A stretch of 64,000 nucleotides of DNA from Burkholderia cepacia ATCC 25416 (GCF_001411495.1 NZ_CP012981.1:1860001-1924000), one strand, 5' to 3'; shown: positions 18,955 to 30,994, counted from the stretch's first letter. The notes: generated by a model not told the origin, from the sequence alone. Program-made: numbers and translations.

Positions 18955-21264
18955 ATGGCAAAAGCTCCTTATTCCGCCCAGGCACAGGCGTTGCCGCACC
19001 GGATGTCGAAGCTCCTCACGGAGATCCGCTGGATTCTCCAGGTCGCGCTCTGCGCATTTCTGGTGATGGCCCTGCTGAGCTACAGCCGGCGCGATCCGAG
19101 CTGGACGCACGCCGCCCAGGTGGACCACATCTCGAACTGGGCCGGCCGCGTCGGCGCCTGGACGGCCGACATCATCCTGCTGCTGTTCGGCCTGTCGGCC
19201 TACTGGCTGATCGTGCCGCTCGCGCGGCGCATCGCCGTCAACTACCGCCGCATCACGCGTCACGAGGCGGTCGTGGACGAACCCGAGCGGCCGATCGGCT
19301 GGCTCACCGAAATCTTCGCGTTCGTGCTCGTCGTGCTGGCGTGCGACGGCATCGAGGCGCTGCGCATGTGGTCGCTGAAGGTGCAGTTGCCGCGCGCGCC
19401 GGGCGGCGTGATCGGCGAGGCCGTGGCGGGCGCGATGTCGCACGCGTTCGGCTTCACCGGCGGCACGCTGCTGTTGCTGATCCTGCTCGCGATCGGCCTG
19501 TCGCTGTATTTCCGCTTCTCGTGGCTGTCGGTCGCCGAGCGCGTCGGCGGCGCGATCCTGTCCGCCGTCAATGTCGCGAAGCTGCGCCGCGAGGCCGAGC
19601 GCGACCGCAAGCTCGGCGAGGCCGCGGCCGTGCGCCGCGAAGGCAAGGTCGAAGAGGAACGCGTGCGCATCGAGGATCACGAGCCCGTGACGATCGTGCC
19701 GCCGGTCGTCACGCCGGCGAAGTCCGAGCGCGTCGAGCGCGAGCGCCAGGTGCCGCTCTTCACCGACCTGCCGGGCGATTCGACGCTGCCGCCGGTGTCG
19801 CTGCTCGACCCCGCGCCGAAGGCGCAGGAGGCGATTTCGGCCGATACCCTCGAATTCACGTCGCGCCTGATCGAGAAGAAGCTGAAGGATTTCGGCGTCG
19901 AGGCGAGCGTCGTGGCCGCGTATCCGGGCCCGGTCGTCACGCGCTACGAGATCGAGCCGGCCACCGGCGTGAAGGGCAGCCAGATCGTCAACCTCGCGAA
20001 GGATCTCGCGCGCTCGCTGTCGCTCGTGTCGATCCGCGTCGTCGAGACGATTCCCGGCAAGAACTACATGGCGCTCGAGCTGCCGAACCAGCGCCGCCAG
20101 ACGGTGCACCTGTCCGAGATCATCGGTTCCGAGGTGTACGCGGCCGCATCGTCGGCGCTCACGCTCAGCCTCGGCAAGGACATCGGCGGCAAGCCGGTGT
20201 GCGCGGATCTCGCGAAGATGCCGCACCTGCTGGTCGCCGGTACGACCGGCTCGGGCAAGTCGGTCGGGATCAACGCGATGATCCTGTCGCTGCTGTATAA
20301 AGCGACCGCCGAGCAGGTGCGCCTGATCCTGATCGATCCGAAGATGCTCGAAATGAGCGTCTACGAAGGCATTCCGCACCTGTTGTGCCCGGTCGTCACC
20401 GACATGCGCCAGGCCGGCCACGCGCTGAACTGGACGGTCGCGGAGATGGAGCGCCGCTACAAGCTGATGAGCAAGCTCGGCGTGCGCAACCTCGCGGGCT
20501 ACAACAACAAGATCGACGAGGCCGCGAAGCGCGAGGAGAAGCTGCCGAATCCGTTCAGCCTGACGCCGGAAGATCCCGAGCCGCTCGGCCGCCTGCCGAA
20601 CATCGTCGTGGTGATCGACGAGCTGGCCGACCTGATGATGGTCGTCGGCAAGAAGGTCGAGGAACTGATTGCACGGATCGCGCAGAAGGCGCGCGCGGCC
20701 GGCATCCACCTGATCCTCGCGACGCAGCGTCCGTCGGTCGACGTGATCACGGGCCTCATCAAGGCGAACGTGCCGACCCGGATCGCATTCCAGGTGTCGT
20801 CGAAGATCGACTCGCGCACGATTCTCGACCAGATGGGCGCCGAATCGCTGCTCGGGATGGGCGACATGCTGTACCTGCCGCCGGGCAGCGGGCTGCCGGT
20901 GCGCGTGCACGGCGCGTTCGTCGCCGACGACGAAGTGCACCGCGTCGTCGAGAAGCTCAAGGAGCAGGGCGAGCCGAACTACGTCGAGGGCCTGCTCGAA
21001 GGCGGCACCGCCGACGGCGACGAGGGCTCGGCCGGCGCGGGAACCGGCGAAGGCGGCGGCGAGTCTGATCCGCTGTACGACCAGGCGGTCGAGATCGTCA
21101 TCAAGAACCGCCGCGCGTCGATCTCGCTCGTGCAGCGGCACCTGCGGATCGGCTATAACCGCGCGGCGCGGCTGCTCGAGCAGATGGAGCAGTCGGGGCT
21201 CGTGTCGGCGATGTCGTCGAGCGGCAACCGCGAAATTCTTGTGCCGGCGCGCGACGCGGAATGA
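18955..21264 (+). CDS. ftsK: DNA translocase FtsK
   Basis: 769 residues. Four membrane segments lie in the first ~200 residues (for example [17 protein letters not shown] from about 27), followed by a short charged linker. The motor domain has Walker A GTTGSGKS at about 429–436 and Walker [13 protein letters not shown] near 550, and a winged-helix gamma domain sits at the C-terminus (about 707–769, [19 protein letters not shown]). It anchors at the septum and pumps chromosome ends so that dif sites can recombine. An acidic glycine-rich spacer (about 680–705) separates motor and gamma domain. lolA follows 46 bases later. Confidence 0.97.
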   Translation: MAKAPYSAQAQALPHRMSKLLTEIRWILQVALCAFLVMALLSYSRRDPSWTHAAQVDHISNWAGRVGAWTADIILLLFGLSAYWLIVPLARRIAVNYRRITRHEAVVDEPERPIGWLTEIFAFVLVVLACDGIEALRMWSLKVQLPRAPGGVIGEAVAGAMSHAFGFTGGTLLLLILLAIGLSLYFRFSWLSVAERVGGAILSAVNVAKLRREAERDRKLGEAAAVRREGKVEEERVRIEDHEPVTIVPPVVTPAKSERVERERQVPLFTDLPGDSTLPPVSLLDPAPKAQEAISADTLEFTSRLIEKKLKDFGVEASVVAAYPGPVVTRYEIEPATGVKGSQIVNLAKDLARSLSLVSIRVVETIPGKNYMALELPNQRRQTVHLSEIIGSEVYAAASSALTLSLGKDIGGKPVCADLAKMPHLLVAGTTGSGKSVGINAMILSLLYKATAEQVRLILIDPKMLEMSVYEGIPHLLCPVVTDMRQAGHALNWTVAEMERRYKLMSKLGVRNLAGYNNKIDEAAKREEKLPNPFSLTPEDPEPLGRLPNIVVVIDELADLMMVVGKKVEELIARIAQKARAAGIHLILATQRPSVDVITGLIKANVPTRIAFQVSSKIDSRTILDQMGAESLLGMGDMLYLPPGSGLPVRVHGAFVADDEVHRVVEKLKEQGEPNYVEGLLEGGTADGDEGSAGAGTGEGGGESDPLYDQAVEIVIKNRRASISLVQRHLRIGYNRAARLLEQMEQSGLVSAMSSSGNREILVPARDAE

Positions 21265-21310
21265 GTCCGCGGCGTTCGCGGCGCCGGCCACCCAGGGAGA
21301 AAACCGCAAT

Positions 21311-22000
21311 ATGCAGCAACATTCGTTCGCAATGTCCCTCCGTTCGACGCGGCGCTGGCTCGGCGCGGCGCTCGCCGGCGCATCGCTGATGCTCGCGGCG
21401 ACGCACGCGTTCGCGGGCGGCACCGAGCAACTGAAGGCGTTCGTGTCGCAGGTGCGTTCGGCGAAGGGCGACTTCACGCAGCAGATCGTCAAGGCGCCGG
21501 CGAAGGGCGCGAGCGCCGCGCAGGCCGTGCCGAAGCCCACCGACAATTCGAGCGGCACATTCGTGTTCGCGCGCCCAGGCAAGTTCATCTGGACGTACCA
21601 GAAGCCTTACCAGCAGGTGCTGCAGGCCGACGGCGAGAAGCTCTACGTGTATGACCGCGACCTGAACCAGGTGACCGAGCGCAAGCTGAACGGCGCGCTG
21701 GGCGCGAGCCCGGCCGCGATCCTGTTCGGCAGCAACGATCTCGACAAGAACTACACGCTGCGCGATGCCGGCGAGAAGGGCGGCATCGAGTGGCTCGAGA
21801 TGCTGCCGAAGGCGCAGGACACGCAGTTCCAGCGGATCGGCATCGGCTTTCGCAACGGCACGCTCGCCGCGATGGAGCTGCACGACGTGTTCGGCAACGT
21901 CACGCTGCTGACGTTTACGAACATCCAGACGAATCCGCCGCTGAAGGGCGATACGTTCAAGTTCGTCGTGCCGAAGGGCGCCGACGTGATTACCGGCTGA
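21311..22000 (+). CDS. lolA: outer-membrane lipoprotein carrier protein LolA
   Basis: 229 residues. A long signal peptide (cleavage after AFA, about residue 35) is followed by the LolA core: [45 protein letters not shown], and [10 protein letters not shown] near the end. It ferries lipoproteins across the periplasm from LolCDE to LolB. A second Met eight residues in (MSLRSTRRW) could be the real start, giving a more ordinary leader. It is cotranscribed with ftsK, and a strong hairpin terminator follows. Confidence 0.95.
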   Translation: MQQHSFAMSLRSTRRWLGAALAGASLMLAATHAFAGGTEQLKAFVSQVRSAKGDFTQQIVKAPAKGASAAQAVPKPTDNSSGTFVFARPGKFIWTYQKPYQQVLQADGEKLYVYDRDLNQVTERKLNGALGASPAAILFGSNDLDKNYTLRDAGEKGGIEWLEMLPKAQDTQFQRIGIGFRNGTLAAMELHDVFGNVTLLTFTNIQTNPPLKGDTFKFVVPKGADVITG

Positions 22001-22025
22001 CGGCGCCGCACGCCGTTTGTTCGCA

Positions 22026-22057
22026 ACGGGCCTGCCGGCGACGGCAGGCCCGTGTTG
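22026..22057 (+). terminator. intrinsic terminator after lolA
   Basis: Perfect 12-base stem ACGGGCCTGCCG / CGGCAGGCCCGT, with a 4-base loop, followed by GTTGTTTT. Confidence 0.85.
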
Positions 22058-22062
22058 TTTTC

Positions 22063-22114
22063 GGGCGCGGGCACCGGGCGCGGGCACTAGGCGCGGGCAC
22101 CGGGCGCGGGCGGC
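22063..22114. repeat. 13-bp tandem repeat, four copies
   Basis: Four consecutive 13-base units based on GGGCGCGGGCACC; units 1–3 differ at one or two positions and unit 4 is more divergent. It lies between the lolA terminator and rarA and codes for nothing. A short minisatellite of this kind could vary in copy number between strains. Confidence 0.85.
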
Positions 22115-22201
22115 AGGCACGGCGGTGCCGTCGCGCGGCTGTCATAATGTCGGGTCCGGCGGCCGGTTCGGCCGCGACTGTTTGATGTGGAGCGAGGGTT
22201 C

Positions 22202-23512
22202 ATGTCCGATCTGTTTCAAGTCGAGCCGCGCCGGCCGCTCGCCGAGGCGCTGCGGCCGAAGACGCTCGCCGAGGTGATCGGCCAGACGCATTTGCTGGGC
22301 GAAGGCAAGCCGCTGCGGCTCGCGTTCGAATCGGGCAAGCCGCATTCGATGATCCTGTGGGGGCCGCCCGGCGTCGGCAAGACGACGCTCGCGCGGCTCA
22401 CCGCGCTCGCGTTCGACTGCGAATTCATCGCGCTGTCCGCGGTGCTCGGCGGCGTGAAGGACATCCGCGAGTCGATGGAGCAGGCGAAGGACACGCTGAA
22501 CCGCACCGGCCGCCACACGATCCTGTTCGTCGACGAGATCCACCGCTTCAACAAGGGGCAGCAGGACGCGTTGCTGCCGTTCGTCGAGTCGGGGCTCGTG
22601 ACCTTCATTGGTGCCACGACCGAGAACCCGAGCTTCGAGGTCAATTCGGCGTTGCTGTCGCGTGCGCAGGTGTACGTGCTGAAGTCGCTGGACGACGACG
22701 AGATGCGCCAGTTGCTGAAGCGCGCACAGGAAATCGCGCTCGACGGCCTCGCGTTCGACGACAAGGCGATCGATACGCTGGTCGGCTATGCGGACGGCGA
22801 CGCGCGGCGTTTCCTGAACCTGCTCGAGCAGGCGCAGACGGCGGCCACGTCGGCCGGCGTCGCGACGATCGACGCCGATTTCGTCAGCAGCGCGATGACG
22901 CTGAACGCGCGGCGCTTCGACAAGGGCGGCGACAACTTCTACGACCAGATCTCGGCGCTGCACAAGTCGGTGCGCGGTTCGAGCCCGGACGGCGCGCTGT
23001 ACTGGTTCTGCCGGATGATCGACGGCGGCGCGGATCCGAAGTACCTCGCGCGGCGGATCGTGCGGATGGCGTGGGAAGACATCGGCCTGGCCGATCCGCG
23101 CGCGCTGCAGGTGGCGAACGACGCGGCCGAAACCTACGAGCGGCTCGGCTCGCCGGAAGGCGAGCTCGCACTCGGGCAGGCGGTGATCTATCTCGCGTGC
23201 GCGGCGAAGAGCAACGCGGGCTACAACGCGTTCAACCAGGCGATGGCGTTCGTGAAGCAGGACAAGTCGCGCGAGGTGCCCGTGCACCTGCGCAACGCGC
23301 CGACCAAGCTGATGAAGGAACTCGGCTACGGTCACGCCTATCGCTACGCGCACGACGAGCCGAATGCGTACGCGGCCGGCGAGACGTACCTGCCGGACGG
23401 GATGCGCGAACCGCGCTGGTACAAGCCGGTGCCGCGCGGGCTCGAATCGAAGATCGCCGACAAGCTTGCGTGGCTGCGCGAACTCGATCGCGAAGCCGGC
23501 AAGAAGGACTGA
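22202..23512 (+). CDS. rarA: replication-associated recombination AAA+ ATPase RarA (MgsA)
   Basis: 436 residues. Walker A GPPGVGKT is at 54–61, Walker B LFVDEIHRFNKGQQD near 108, and sensor 1 IGATTENPSF. The C-terminal half has the tetramerisation region with YDQISALHKSVRGSSPDGALYW. It acts at stalled replication forks. The ATG at 22202 gives the family N-terminus MSDLFQVEPRRPLAEALRPK. The stop lies 40 bases from the convergent DUF2164 gene. Confidence 0.95.
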   Translation: MSDLFQVEPRRPLAEALRPKTLAEVIGQTHLLGEGKPLRLAFESGKPHSMILWGPPGVGKTTLARLTALAFDCEFIALSAVLGGVKDIRESMEQAKDTLNRTGRHTILFVDEIHRFNKGQQDALLPFVESGLVTFIGATTENPSFEVNSALLSRAQVYVLKSLDDDEMRQLLKRAQEIALDGLAFDDKAIDTLVGYADGDARRFLNLLEQAQTAATSAGVATIDADFVSSAMTLNARRFDKGGDNFYDQISALHKSVRGSSPDGALYWFCRMIDGGADPKYLARRIVRMAWEDIGLADPRALQVANDAAETYERLGSPEGELALGQAVIYLACAAKSNAGYNAFNQAMAFVKQDKSREVPVHLRNAPTKLMKELGYGHAYRYAHDEPNAYAAGETYLPDGMREPRWYKPVPRGLESKIADKLAWLRELDREAGKKD

Positions 23513-23551
23513 CGGCGCGGCCCGGGGCGGCCGGCATGCTCGTGGCTCGCG

Positions 23552-25383
<1,832 letters not shown>

Positions 25384-25437
25384 GGTCGCGCGCCGGCGAT
25401 CGCTTCAAGCCCTCGCAAAAAAATTTGCAAAAAGGGC

Positions 25438-25467
25438 TTGTGAGATTCGAAGAGATCGTTCTATAAT
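25438..25467 (+). promoter_or_regulatory. tRNA-Ser(CGA) promoter
   Basis: TTGTGA, an 18-base spacer, and a consensus TATAAT at 25462–25467, 53 bases before the tRNA 5' end. Just upstream, CAAGCCCT (25406–25413) and AGGGCTTG (25433–25440) can pair, possibly marking the end of the serS transcript. Confidence 0.7.
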
Positions 25468-25519
25468 CTTTTCTTTCGCGGAAACGACCAAACGCGAAAT
25501 GCAGTAAAGCAGCAAGGAA

Positions 25520-25610
<91 letters not shown>

Positions 25611-25617
25611 AAATACG

Positions 25618-25650
25618 AACCCCTTGATCCGGAAGGATCAAGGGGTTTTT
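25618..25650 (+). terminator. intrinsic terminator after tRNA-Ser(CGA)
   Basis: 13-base stem AACCCCTTGATCC / GGATCAAGGGGTT, loop GGAA, then T-tract. Confidence 0.92.
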
Positions 25651-25814
25651 CGTTTTGGGCTTGCTAAATCGTGTGTCGCAAGGCGTTGCGGTGGCAACAG
25701 CATCGACCATCGATGCATCGGAATGTGCCGAATGCGATAGCGACCGTGTTCCATACGTCTTGCTGCGCAGTGGGCAGCGTCGGCAGTTCAGTCTGTCCGG
25801 ATCGCGGGGGGACG

Positions 25815-25990
25815 CGTGTCGCCGCCGCGAAGGAGATCAAGGGGCTCATCGAGCAGTCGACGCAGCGGGTTGACGAAGGCGCCGTGCTGATCGGCCGAGC
25901 GGGCGAGTCGATTCACGAGATCGTCGATGCGGTGCAGCGCGTCACGACGATCGTCGGCGAGATCTCGTCCGCGTCGCAGGAGCAGAGTCA
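25815..25990 (+). pseudogene. chemoreceptor (methyl-accepting chemotaxis protein) fragment
   Basis: About 58 codons encode part of the conserved cytoplasmic signalling domain: [20 protein letters not shown], then [15 protein letters not shown] and SSASQEQSQ. In a real receptor this follows the hairpin tip and continues for another ~60 residues. Here there is no receptor N-terminus, no membrane segment and no start codon with a ribosome site. On the right the homology ends where the convergent alkane monooxygenase gene ends (25988). It is a relic trapped between tRNA-Ser and that gene. Confidence 0.8.
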
Positions 25991-27148
25991 AACTGTGGCC
26001 GGATATTGCGCGAGCACCCGGGCGCGGATCGACGGCTTGATGTTCGATTGCGCCATGTTGCCGCCGTAGTGCGCGACCACCCGCGGGTTCATCACGCGAT
26101 ACCAGAGCGGCGGCACGTACGCGAACAGGATCATCGTCGCGTAGCCGGCCGGCAGTTGCGGCGAATCGTCGAAGTGGCGCAGCGCCTGATACGAGCGCGT
26201 CGGATTCGCGTGATGGTCGGCGTGCCGCTGCAACTGGTACAGGAACAGGTTGGTGACGACGTGATTGCTGTTCCACGAATGCTGCGGCGTGCAGCGTTCG
26301 TAGCGGCCGTTCGGCAGCTTGCGGCGGCCGAGCCCGTAGTGCTCGACGTAGTTCACGACTTCGAGCAGCGACGCGCCGTAGACGGCCTGGATCACGAGGA
26401 ACGGGATCACGACCTTGCCGGCCATCGCGATCGCGATGCCCCACACGACGACGGTCATCGCCCATGCGTGCAGCACCTCGTTGCGCCAGGTCCACGGCGA
26501 ATGCCCGAGCCGTTCGAGGCGGGCCTTCTCGAGCCGCCACGCGGAGCGGATGCTGCCGGTCACGGTGCGCGGAAGGAAGGCCCAGAACGATTCGCCGTAG
26601 CGCGCGCTCGCCGGATCCTCGGCCGTCGCGACACGTACATGGTGACCGCGATTGTGCTCGACGTAGAAATGGCCGTATGCGACCGGCGCGAGCGTGATCT
26701 TCGCGAGCCAGCGCTCGAAGCGGTCGGTCTTGTGCCCGAGTTCATGCGCGGTGTTGATCGAGATGCCCGTCGCGGCGCCGAGCGACAGCGCGAAGCCGAC
26801 GTAGTCGTACCAGGCGAGCGCGTGCGTGCCGACGATCCATACGCATGCGAAGAACGCGACGTATTCGACGAGGGTCGCGAGATAGACGATCAGCCGGTAG
26901 TAGCGCTCCCGTTCGAGGTGCGGCACCACGGCCTCGGGCGGATTGTCGCGATCGTCGCCGATCAGCGTGTCGAGGATCGGGATCACGCCGAACGCGAACA
27001 GGGGGCCGAACCACCAGAACACGTGCAGGCCCGTCGACAGCGCGAGCTGGGCGGCGAGAATCGGCAGCGTGATCGTCAGCGCGCCGAGCAGCCACAGGTA
27101 ACGCTTGCCATCCGACCAGCCCGAAGCCGATCCGTCGGTCATTGCCAT
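25988..27148 (-). CDS. alkB: alkane 1-monooxygenase (AlkB-like)
   Basis: 386 residues, membrane-bound non-heme di-iron hydroxylase family. The histidine motifs are present: HELGH at 135–139, EHNRGHH at 164–170, and LQRHADHHA near residue 310, with NYVEHYGL between. About six membrane segments. It hydroxylates terminal carbons of n-alkanes using rubredoxin and oxygen; no rubredoxin gene is next to it. A strong GGAGGGAG precedes the ATG at 27148, and a good promoter lies about 105 bases upstream. The stop abuts the chemoreceptor fragment. Confidence 0.93.
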   Translation of the reverse strand: MAMTDGSASGWSDGKRYLWLLGALTITLPILAAQLALSTGLHVFWWFGPLFAFGVIPILDTLIGDDRDNPPEAVVPHLERERYYRLIVYLATLVEYVAFFACVWIVGTHALAWYDYVGFALSLGAATGISINTAHELGHKTDRFERWLAKITLAPVAYGHFYVEHNRGHHVRVATAEDPASARYGESFWAFLPRTVTGSIRSAWRLEKARLERLGHSPWTWRNEVLHAWAMTVVVWGIAIAMAGKVVIPFLVIQAVYGASLLEVVNYVEHYGLGRRKLPNGRYERCTPQHSWNSNHVVTNLFLYQLQRHADHHANPTRSYQALRHFDDSPQLPAGYATMILFAYVPPLWYRVMNPRVVAHYGGNMAQSNIKPSIRARVLAQYPATV

Positions 27149-27815
27149 TGTCTCCCTCCTGCCGGCCGGCCCGAAGGCGGCCGCCTGTACGGTTGTTCGA
27201 ATTCTCGTTGGCCCGCGACGCACGCGCGGTTGAACCGGATCGTCGTCCGGCTCTGCCTGTTATACGACCCATGCGCACGCTTGCCAAACTCCGGCACTAG
27301 GCGTGCGGCTCCAAACGGCGGCGCGCGTGCGGCGCAGGCAGGGAAGGGCCCGCACACGCCGATTGAAACATGCGGGAATGACCGGATCGGCCCGCGCGGG
27401 CGGCAGGTTTGTCAGACGGATGGCGTGCCGTGACGAGGATTGGCGCCGACGCTGCAGGTTCGCAACAAATGTTGCATCGCAATATGCGGAGCGGGATGGC
27501 GACCCATGTCGCTTGCTTCGGCGTTACCAATATTACGAATCATTACGCCCTTCATGATGAAATTCACGGGGCCCGACCTGCGACTGCCTCTTGCCGCAAG
27601 GCGACTGCTGCCAGGCGTCGAATGAAGCCGTCACGGTGGTCATCCGTTTGCCGCGTCGATGCGCCGATGCTGCACCTGCACACGGGCTGGCCGCATGGCC
27701 GCCCGCAGTGCCTGCCGCCTTTCGATTCGCGCTGCCATTTGAAAATTACGATTTGACTCATGCCCCGCTTTCGGTTGAAGCTAGTAGCTTGCTGTCCGAA
27801 GGGGGCTGTGCCTGC
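27149..27815. other. alkB/GNAT intergenic region
   Basis: 667 bases without a convincing gene. It holds the leftward alkB promoter (27259–27287) and an inverted repeat GCAACA-AA-TGTTGC at 27462–27475 that could be an operator. The A+T-richer patch at 27500–27560 has no clear feature. No regulator gene is adjacent. Confidence 0.5.
27259..27287 (-). promoter_or_regulatory. sigma-70 promoter for alkB
   Basis: Leftward TTGGCA (27282–27287), exact 17-base spacer, TATAAC (27259–27264). The predicted transcript starts about 104 bases before the alkB ATG. Confidence 0.7.
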
Positions 27816-28328
27816 ATGAGTTCGACCTTGACCGTTCGTCGTATCGTTGCCGACCAGGGCGGCGTGTATCGCGAACTCCGCGCTGCATCGCTGCGCGAGC
27901 CCTACGCGCCCGGCGAAGCGCCGGAGGCCGAATTGCTGAACGTCGAAACGGACGCAGCGTCGGCGATTGCCGCGCAGCGCGCCGTGTCCGACGAGTCGAC
28001 GACTTTCCTGCTGTATACCGAAGGCCATCCGGCCGGCATGATTGGCGCGTATTTCGACAATACGCCCGATCGGCGTGCGTTCGTCAGCGAGCTGTGGGTC
28101 GCGCACGCGGTGCGCCATCTGCGCGGCGGCGTGCTGCTGCTGGAGACGGCCACCGCCTGGCTCGCCGAGCGCGGCGCCCAGGACGTCTACGCGTGGATTG
28201 CCGATGCGAACCGCAACGCGATCCGCTTCTACGAGCGCGCGGGTTTCGGCAACACCGGCGAACACGCGCCGATCGCGCGGATGCCCGGCGCGATGAAATC
28301 GCTGTACGTGTCGCAGGTGAAGCACTGA
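27816..28328 (+). CDS. GNAT family N-acetyltransferase
   Basis: 170 residues. The acetyl-CoA fold is recognisable: a central strand VSELWVAHAVRHLRGGVLLLETATAWLAERGAQ (phosphate-binding region) and the C-terminal NRNAIRFYERAGFGNTGEHAPI. Substrate unknown. I start at the ATG at 27816, which gives MSSTLTVRRI, a normal GNAT opening; the frame upstream looks non-coding. It is transcribed rightwards ahead of minC, with 169 bases between. Confidence 0.85.
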   Translation: MSSTLTVRRIVADQGGVYRELRAASLREPYAPGEAPEAELLNVETDAASAIAAQRAVSDESTTFLLYTEGHPAGMIGAYFDNTPDRRAFVSELWVAHAVRHLRGGVLLLETATAWLAERGAQDVYAWIADANRNAIRFYERAGFGNTGEHAPIARMPGAMKSLYVSQVKH

Positions 28329-28497
28329 CGCGACGTCAGAACGCGGGCCGCGCGGCGCGATGAAGGTCCGGTCGCCCGCTTGCCAGCCCGCTTTCCGGTT
28401 GCGCGCCCGCCCGGGCCGCTGCAACCCGGTTCCCCAAAAATAATGGCCGCGCGCGTGGACGCCTGTAAAATACGCAAAAAATTTTTGCAGAGTGTCC

Positions 28498-29277
28498 ATG
28501 TCGCTTAAAAAATCGCCATTCTTCGAGCTGCGCAGCGGATCGGTCGACACGTTGCTGTTCACCGTGAAGACGACCGATCTCGATGCGTTGCGTACCGAAC
28601 TGGTCAAGCGCTTCGAAGCGACTCCCGAGTTTTTCGCCGACGATGTCGTCGCGATCGACGTCCGCCGCCTGGCGGACGGCGAACGCGTCGCGCTGGCGGA
28701 CATCCGCCAGATGCTGAACGACGTGCGGATGCGCCCGGTGGGTGTCGTCGCGCTGGCCACGCAGGGCTGGGCGGGGGAAGCCGGTCTGCCGTTGCTCGAG
28801 GCGCGCGATCGCCGCGCGCCGGCCGCGAAACCGGCCGAGGGTGCGGAGGCGTCGCCGGTCGCCGAGGCCGTCGTCGCAGCAGCAGCCGCGGCGGCGCCCG
28901 AGCAGGCGTCCGGGTCGGTGCCGGTGTCGAACCAGCCGGGCGGCCAGACGCTCGTGATCGACCGGCCGTTGCGTTCGGGGCAGCAGATTTACGCGAAAGG
29001 AGACCTCGTGGTGCTCGCGCCGGTCAGTCACGGCGCGGAGATCATCGCGGAAGGCAATATCCACATCTACGCGCCGTTGCGCGGCCGCGCACTCGCGGGC
29101 GTGCACGGCAATCACGACGCGCGCATTTTCTGCACGTGTCTCGAGCCGGAACTGATTTCGATCGCGGGTATCTATCGAACAACCGAGAACCCGTTGCCCG
29201 CCGATGTACTGGGGAAAGCGGTGCAGATCCGGCTCGAAGAGGAAAAACTGATGATTGAACCGCTGCGCCTGACGTAA
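28498..29277 (+). CDS. minC: septum site-determining protein MinC
   Basis: 259 residues. N-terminal FtsZ-inhibiting domain ([21 protein letters not shown]), an alanine/proline-rich linker at about 105–150, and the C-terminal MinD-binding beta-helix ([19 protein letters not shown] … [19 protein letters not shown]). It blocks Z-ring assembly away from midcell. The ATG at 28498 is preferred over a GTG two codons earlier. An inverted repeat GCAAAAA/TTTTTGC lies at 28474–28488, just before the start. First gene of minCDE. Confidence 0.96.
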   Translation: MSLKKSPFFELRSGSVDTLLFTVKTTDLDALRTELVKRFEATPEFFADDVVAIDVRRLADGERVALADIRQMLNDVRMRPVGVVALATQGWAGEAGLPLLEARDRRAPAAKPAEGAEASPVAEAVVAAAAAAAPEQASGSVPVSNQPGGQTLVIDRPLRSGQQIYAKGDLVVLAPVSHGAEIIAEGNIHIYAPLRGRALAGVHGNHDARIFCTCLEPELISIAGIYRTTENPLPADVLGKAVQIRLEEEKLMIEPLRLT

Positions 29278-29336
29278 TACACGCGGTGCGCTCCGGATCG
29301 ATCGGCTCTCATTGACGAACACAGGGTATTGGGTAA

Positions 29337-30152
29337 ATGGCAAAAATCATCGTGGTGACCTCGGGCAAGGGCGGCGTGGGCAAGACGACGACGAGCGCGA
29401 GCTTTGCGTCCGGTCTCGCGCTGCGCGGCCACAAGACGGCCGTGATCGACTTCGACGTCGGCCTGCGCAACCTCGATCTCATCATGGGCTGCGAGCGCCG
29501 CGTGGTGTACGACCTCGTGAACGTGATCCAGGGCGAAGCGAACCTGAACCAGGCGCTGATCAAGGACAAGAAGTGCGAGAACCTGTTCATCCTGCCGGCG
29601 TCGCAGACGCGCGACAAGGATGCGCTCACGCGCGAAGGCGTCGAGAAGGTGCTGAACGACCTCACCGCGATGGACTTCGAATACATCGTCTGCGATTCGC
29701 CGGCCGGCATCGAGGCGGGCGCGCTGCACGCGATGTACTTCGCGGATGAAGCGCTGATCGTCACGAACCCGGAAGTGTCGTCGGTGCGCGACTCCGACCG
29801 CATTCTCGGCATCCTGTCGTCGAAGACGAAGCGTGCGACCGAAGGCAAGGATCCGATCAAGGAACACCTGCTGATCACGCGCTACAGCCCGAAGCGCGTC
29901 AGCGAAGGCGAGATGCTGTCGCTCGAGGACATCAGCGAGATCCTGCGCATCAAGCTGATCGGCGTGGTGCCCGAGTCGGAAGCCGTCCTGCATGCGTCGA
30001 ACCAGGGCTTGCCGGCCGTGCATATCGACGGCACCGACGTGGCGGAAGCGTACAAGGACGTCGTCGCGCGCTTCCTCGGTGAAGACAAGCCGCTGCGCTT
30101 CACCGATTACCAGAAGCCGGGCCTGCTGCAGCGCCTCTTCGGCAGCAAGTAA
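29337..30152 (+). CDS. minD: septum site-determining ATPase MinD
   Basis: 271 residues. Deviant Walker A KGGVGKTTTS at 11–20, switch I/II region DFDVGLRNLDLIMG and YIVCDSPAGIE, and a C-terminal amphipathic helix (PGLLQRLFGSK) that binds the membrane. It recruits MinC and oscillates with MinE. It lies 59 bases after minC and 12 before minE. Confidence 0.98.
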   Translation: MAKIIVVTSGKGGVGKTTTSASFASGLALRGHKTAVIDFDVGLRNLDLIMGCERRVVYDLVNVIQGEANLNQALIKDKKCENLFILPASQTRDKDALTREGVEKVLNDLTAMDFEYIVCDSPAGIEAGALHAMYFADEALIVTNPEVSSVRDSDRILGILSSKTKRATEGKDPIKEHLLITRYSPKRVSEGEMLSLEDISEILRIKLIGVVPESEAVLHASNQGLPAVHIDGTDVAEAYKDVVARFLGEDKPLRFTDYQKPGLLQRLFGSK

Positions 30153-30164
30153 CGGAGGCCGCCA

Positions 30165-30419
30165 ATGTCCATCCTTTCGTTTCTCCTCGGTGAGAAGAAG
30201 AAGTCCGCATCGGTCGCGAAGGAGCGCCTGCAGCTCATCATCGCGCACGAGCGCGTCGGCGGCCGCCCGCCGGCGGATTACCTGCCGGCGCTGCAGAAGG
30301 AACTGGTCGCGGTCATCTCGAAGTACGTCCATATTTCGAACGATGACATCCGCGTGAGCCTCGAGCGCCAGGACGATCTCGAAGTCCTCGAAGTGAAGAT
30401 CGAGATCCCGCAGGCCTGA
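30165..30419 (+). CDS. minE: cell division topological specificity factor MinE
   Basis: 84 residues. The N-terminal helix ([22 protein letters not shown]) stimulates MinD ATPase, and the C-terminal part ([29 protein letters not shown]) dimerises. Last gene of the min operon; a hairpin follows. Confidence 0.97.
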   Translation: MSILSFLLGEKKKSASVAKERLQLIIAHERVGGRPPADYLPALQKELVAVISKYVHISNDDIRVSLERQDDLEVLEVKIEIPQA

Positions 30420-30438
30420 GTTCTATCCGCGTCCCTCC

Positions 30439-30462
30439 GCACGGCGGCACTCGCCGCCGTGC
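30439..30462 (+). terminator. hairpin after minE
   Basis: Perfect 10-base stem GCACGGCGGC / GCCGCCGTGC with loop ACTC. Only a poor T-tract follows (GCGTCTTA), so termination may be partial. Confidence 0.6.
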
Positions 30463-30579
30463 GCGTCTTACGCCCTGTTGCACTTTCGGGCACGCCGTAA
30501 CACGGCGTCTGTCGGCCGTTATCGGTCCTCCCGCATTGAACGAATACGCTCGCGTAACTTGTTCAACCTGGAGGTTGTG

Positions 30580-30981
30580 ATGGCTGTCTCTACTGTTCAA
30601 CGTCGTATCGTTTCGCTCGCCGTGCTTGCCGCGAGCCTGTCAGCCGTCGTCGCGCCGCTTGCCGCGCATGCGGACGAGATTCTCGTCGGCACACCCGTGA
30701 TCGCGCCGCAGGGCCGCGTGGTCGTCGCCGAGCCGGTCGCCGTGCGCACCGAGGAAGTCGTCATCGTCGCGCCGAATGCGCCGCCGCCGGTGCGCTACGA
30801 GGTCGTGCCGGCCGCGCGCGTGGGCTATGTGTGGGATCGCGGGCACTGGCACTGGGAGCATGGCCGCTACGTGTGGATCGGCGGCCACTGGGAGGCCGAG
30901 CGCGTCGGCATGCAATGGGTGCCGGGCCATTGGGACCAGCGCGGTCCGAACTGGTTCTGGACCCGTGGCCACTGGGCGTGA
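30580..30981 (+). CDS. YXWGXW-repeat exported protein
   Basis: 133 residues. A signal peptide (cleavage after AHA, about residue 31) is followed by a valine-rich stretch and then a tryptophan/histidine-rich C-terminal half with the repeated pattern of this family: YVWDRGHWHWEHGRYVWIGGHW and MQWVPGHWDQRGPNWFW. The role is unknown; such proteins are periplasmic or outer-membrane associated. GGAGG precedes the ATG. A 36-residue lipoprotein gene starts 13 bases after its stop and is probably cotranscribed. Confidence 0.9.
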   Translation: MAVSTVQRRIVSLAVLAASLSAVVAPLAAHADEILVGTPVIAPQGRVVVAEPVAVRTEEVVIVAPNAPPPVRYEVVPAARVGYVWDRGHWHWEHGRYVWIGGHWEAERVGMQWVPGHWDQRGPNWFWTRGHWA

Positions 30982-30994
30982 TGGGGGGCGGGCG

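Noticed and set aside
22063..22114. Repeat considered as a CRISPR
   Set aside because: Units are contiguous 13-mers with no spacers, and no cas genes are present.
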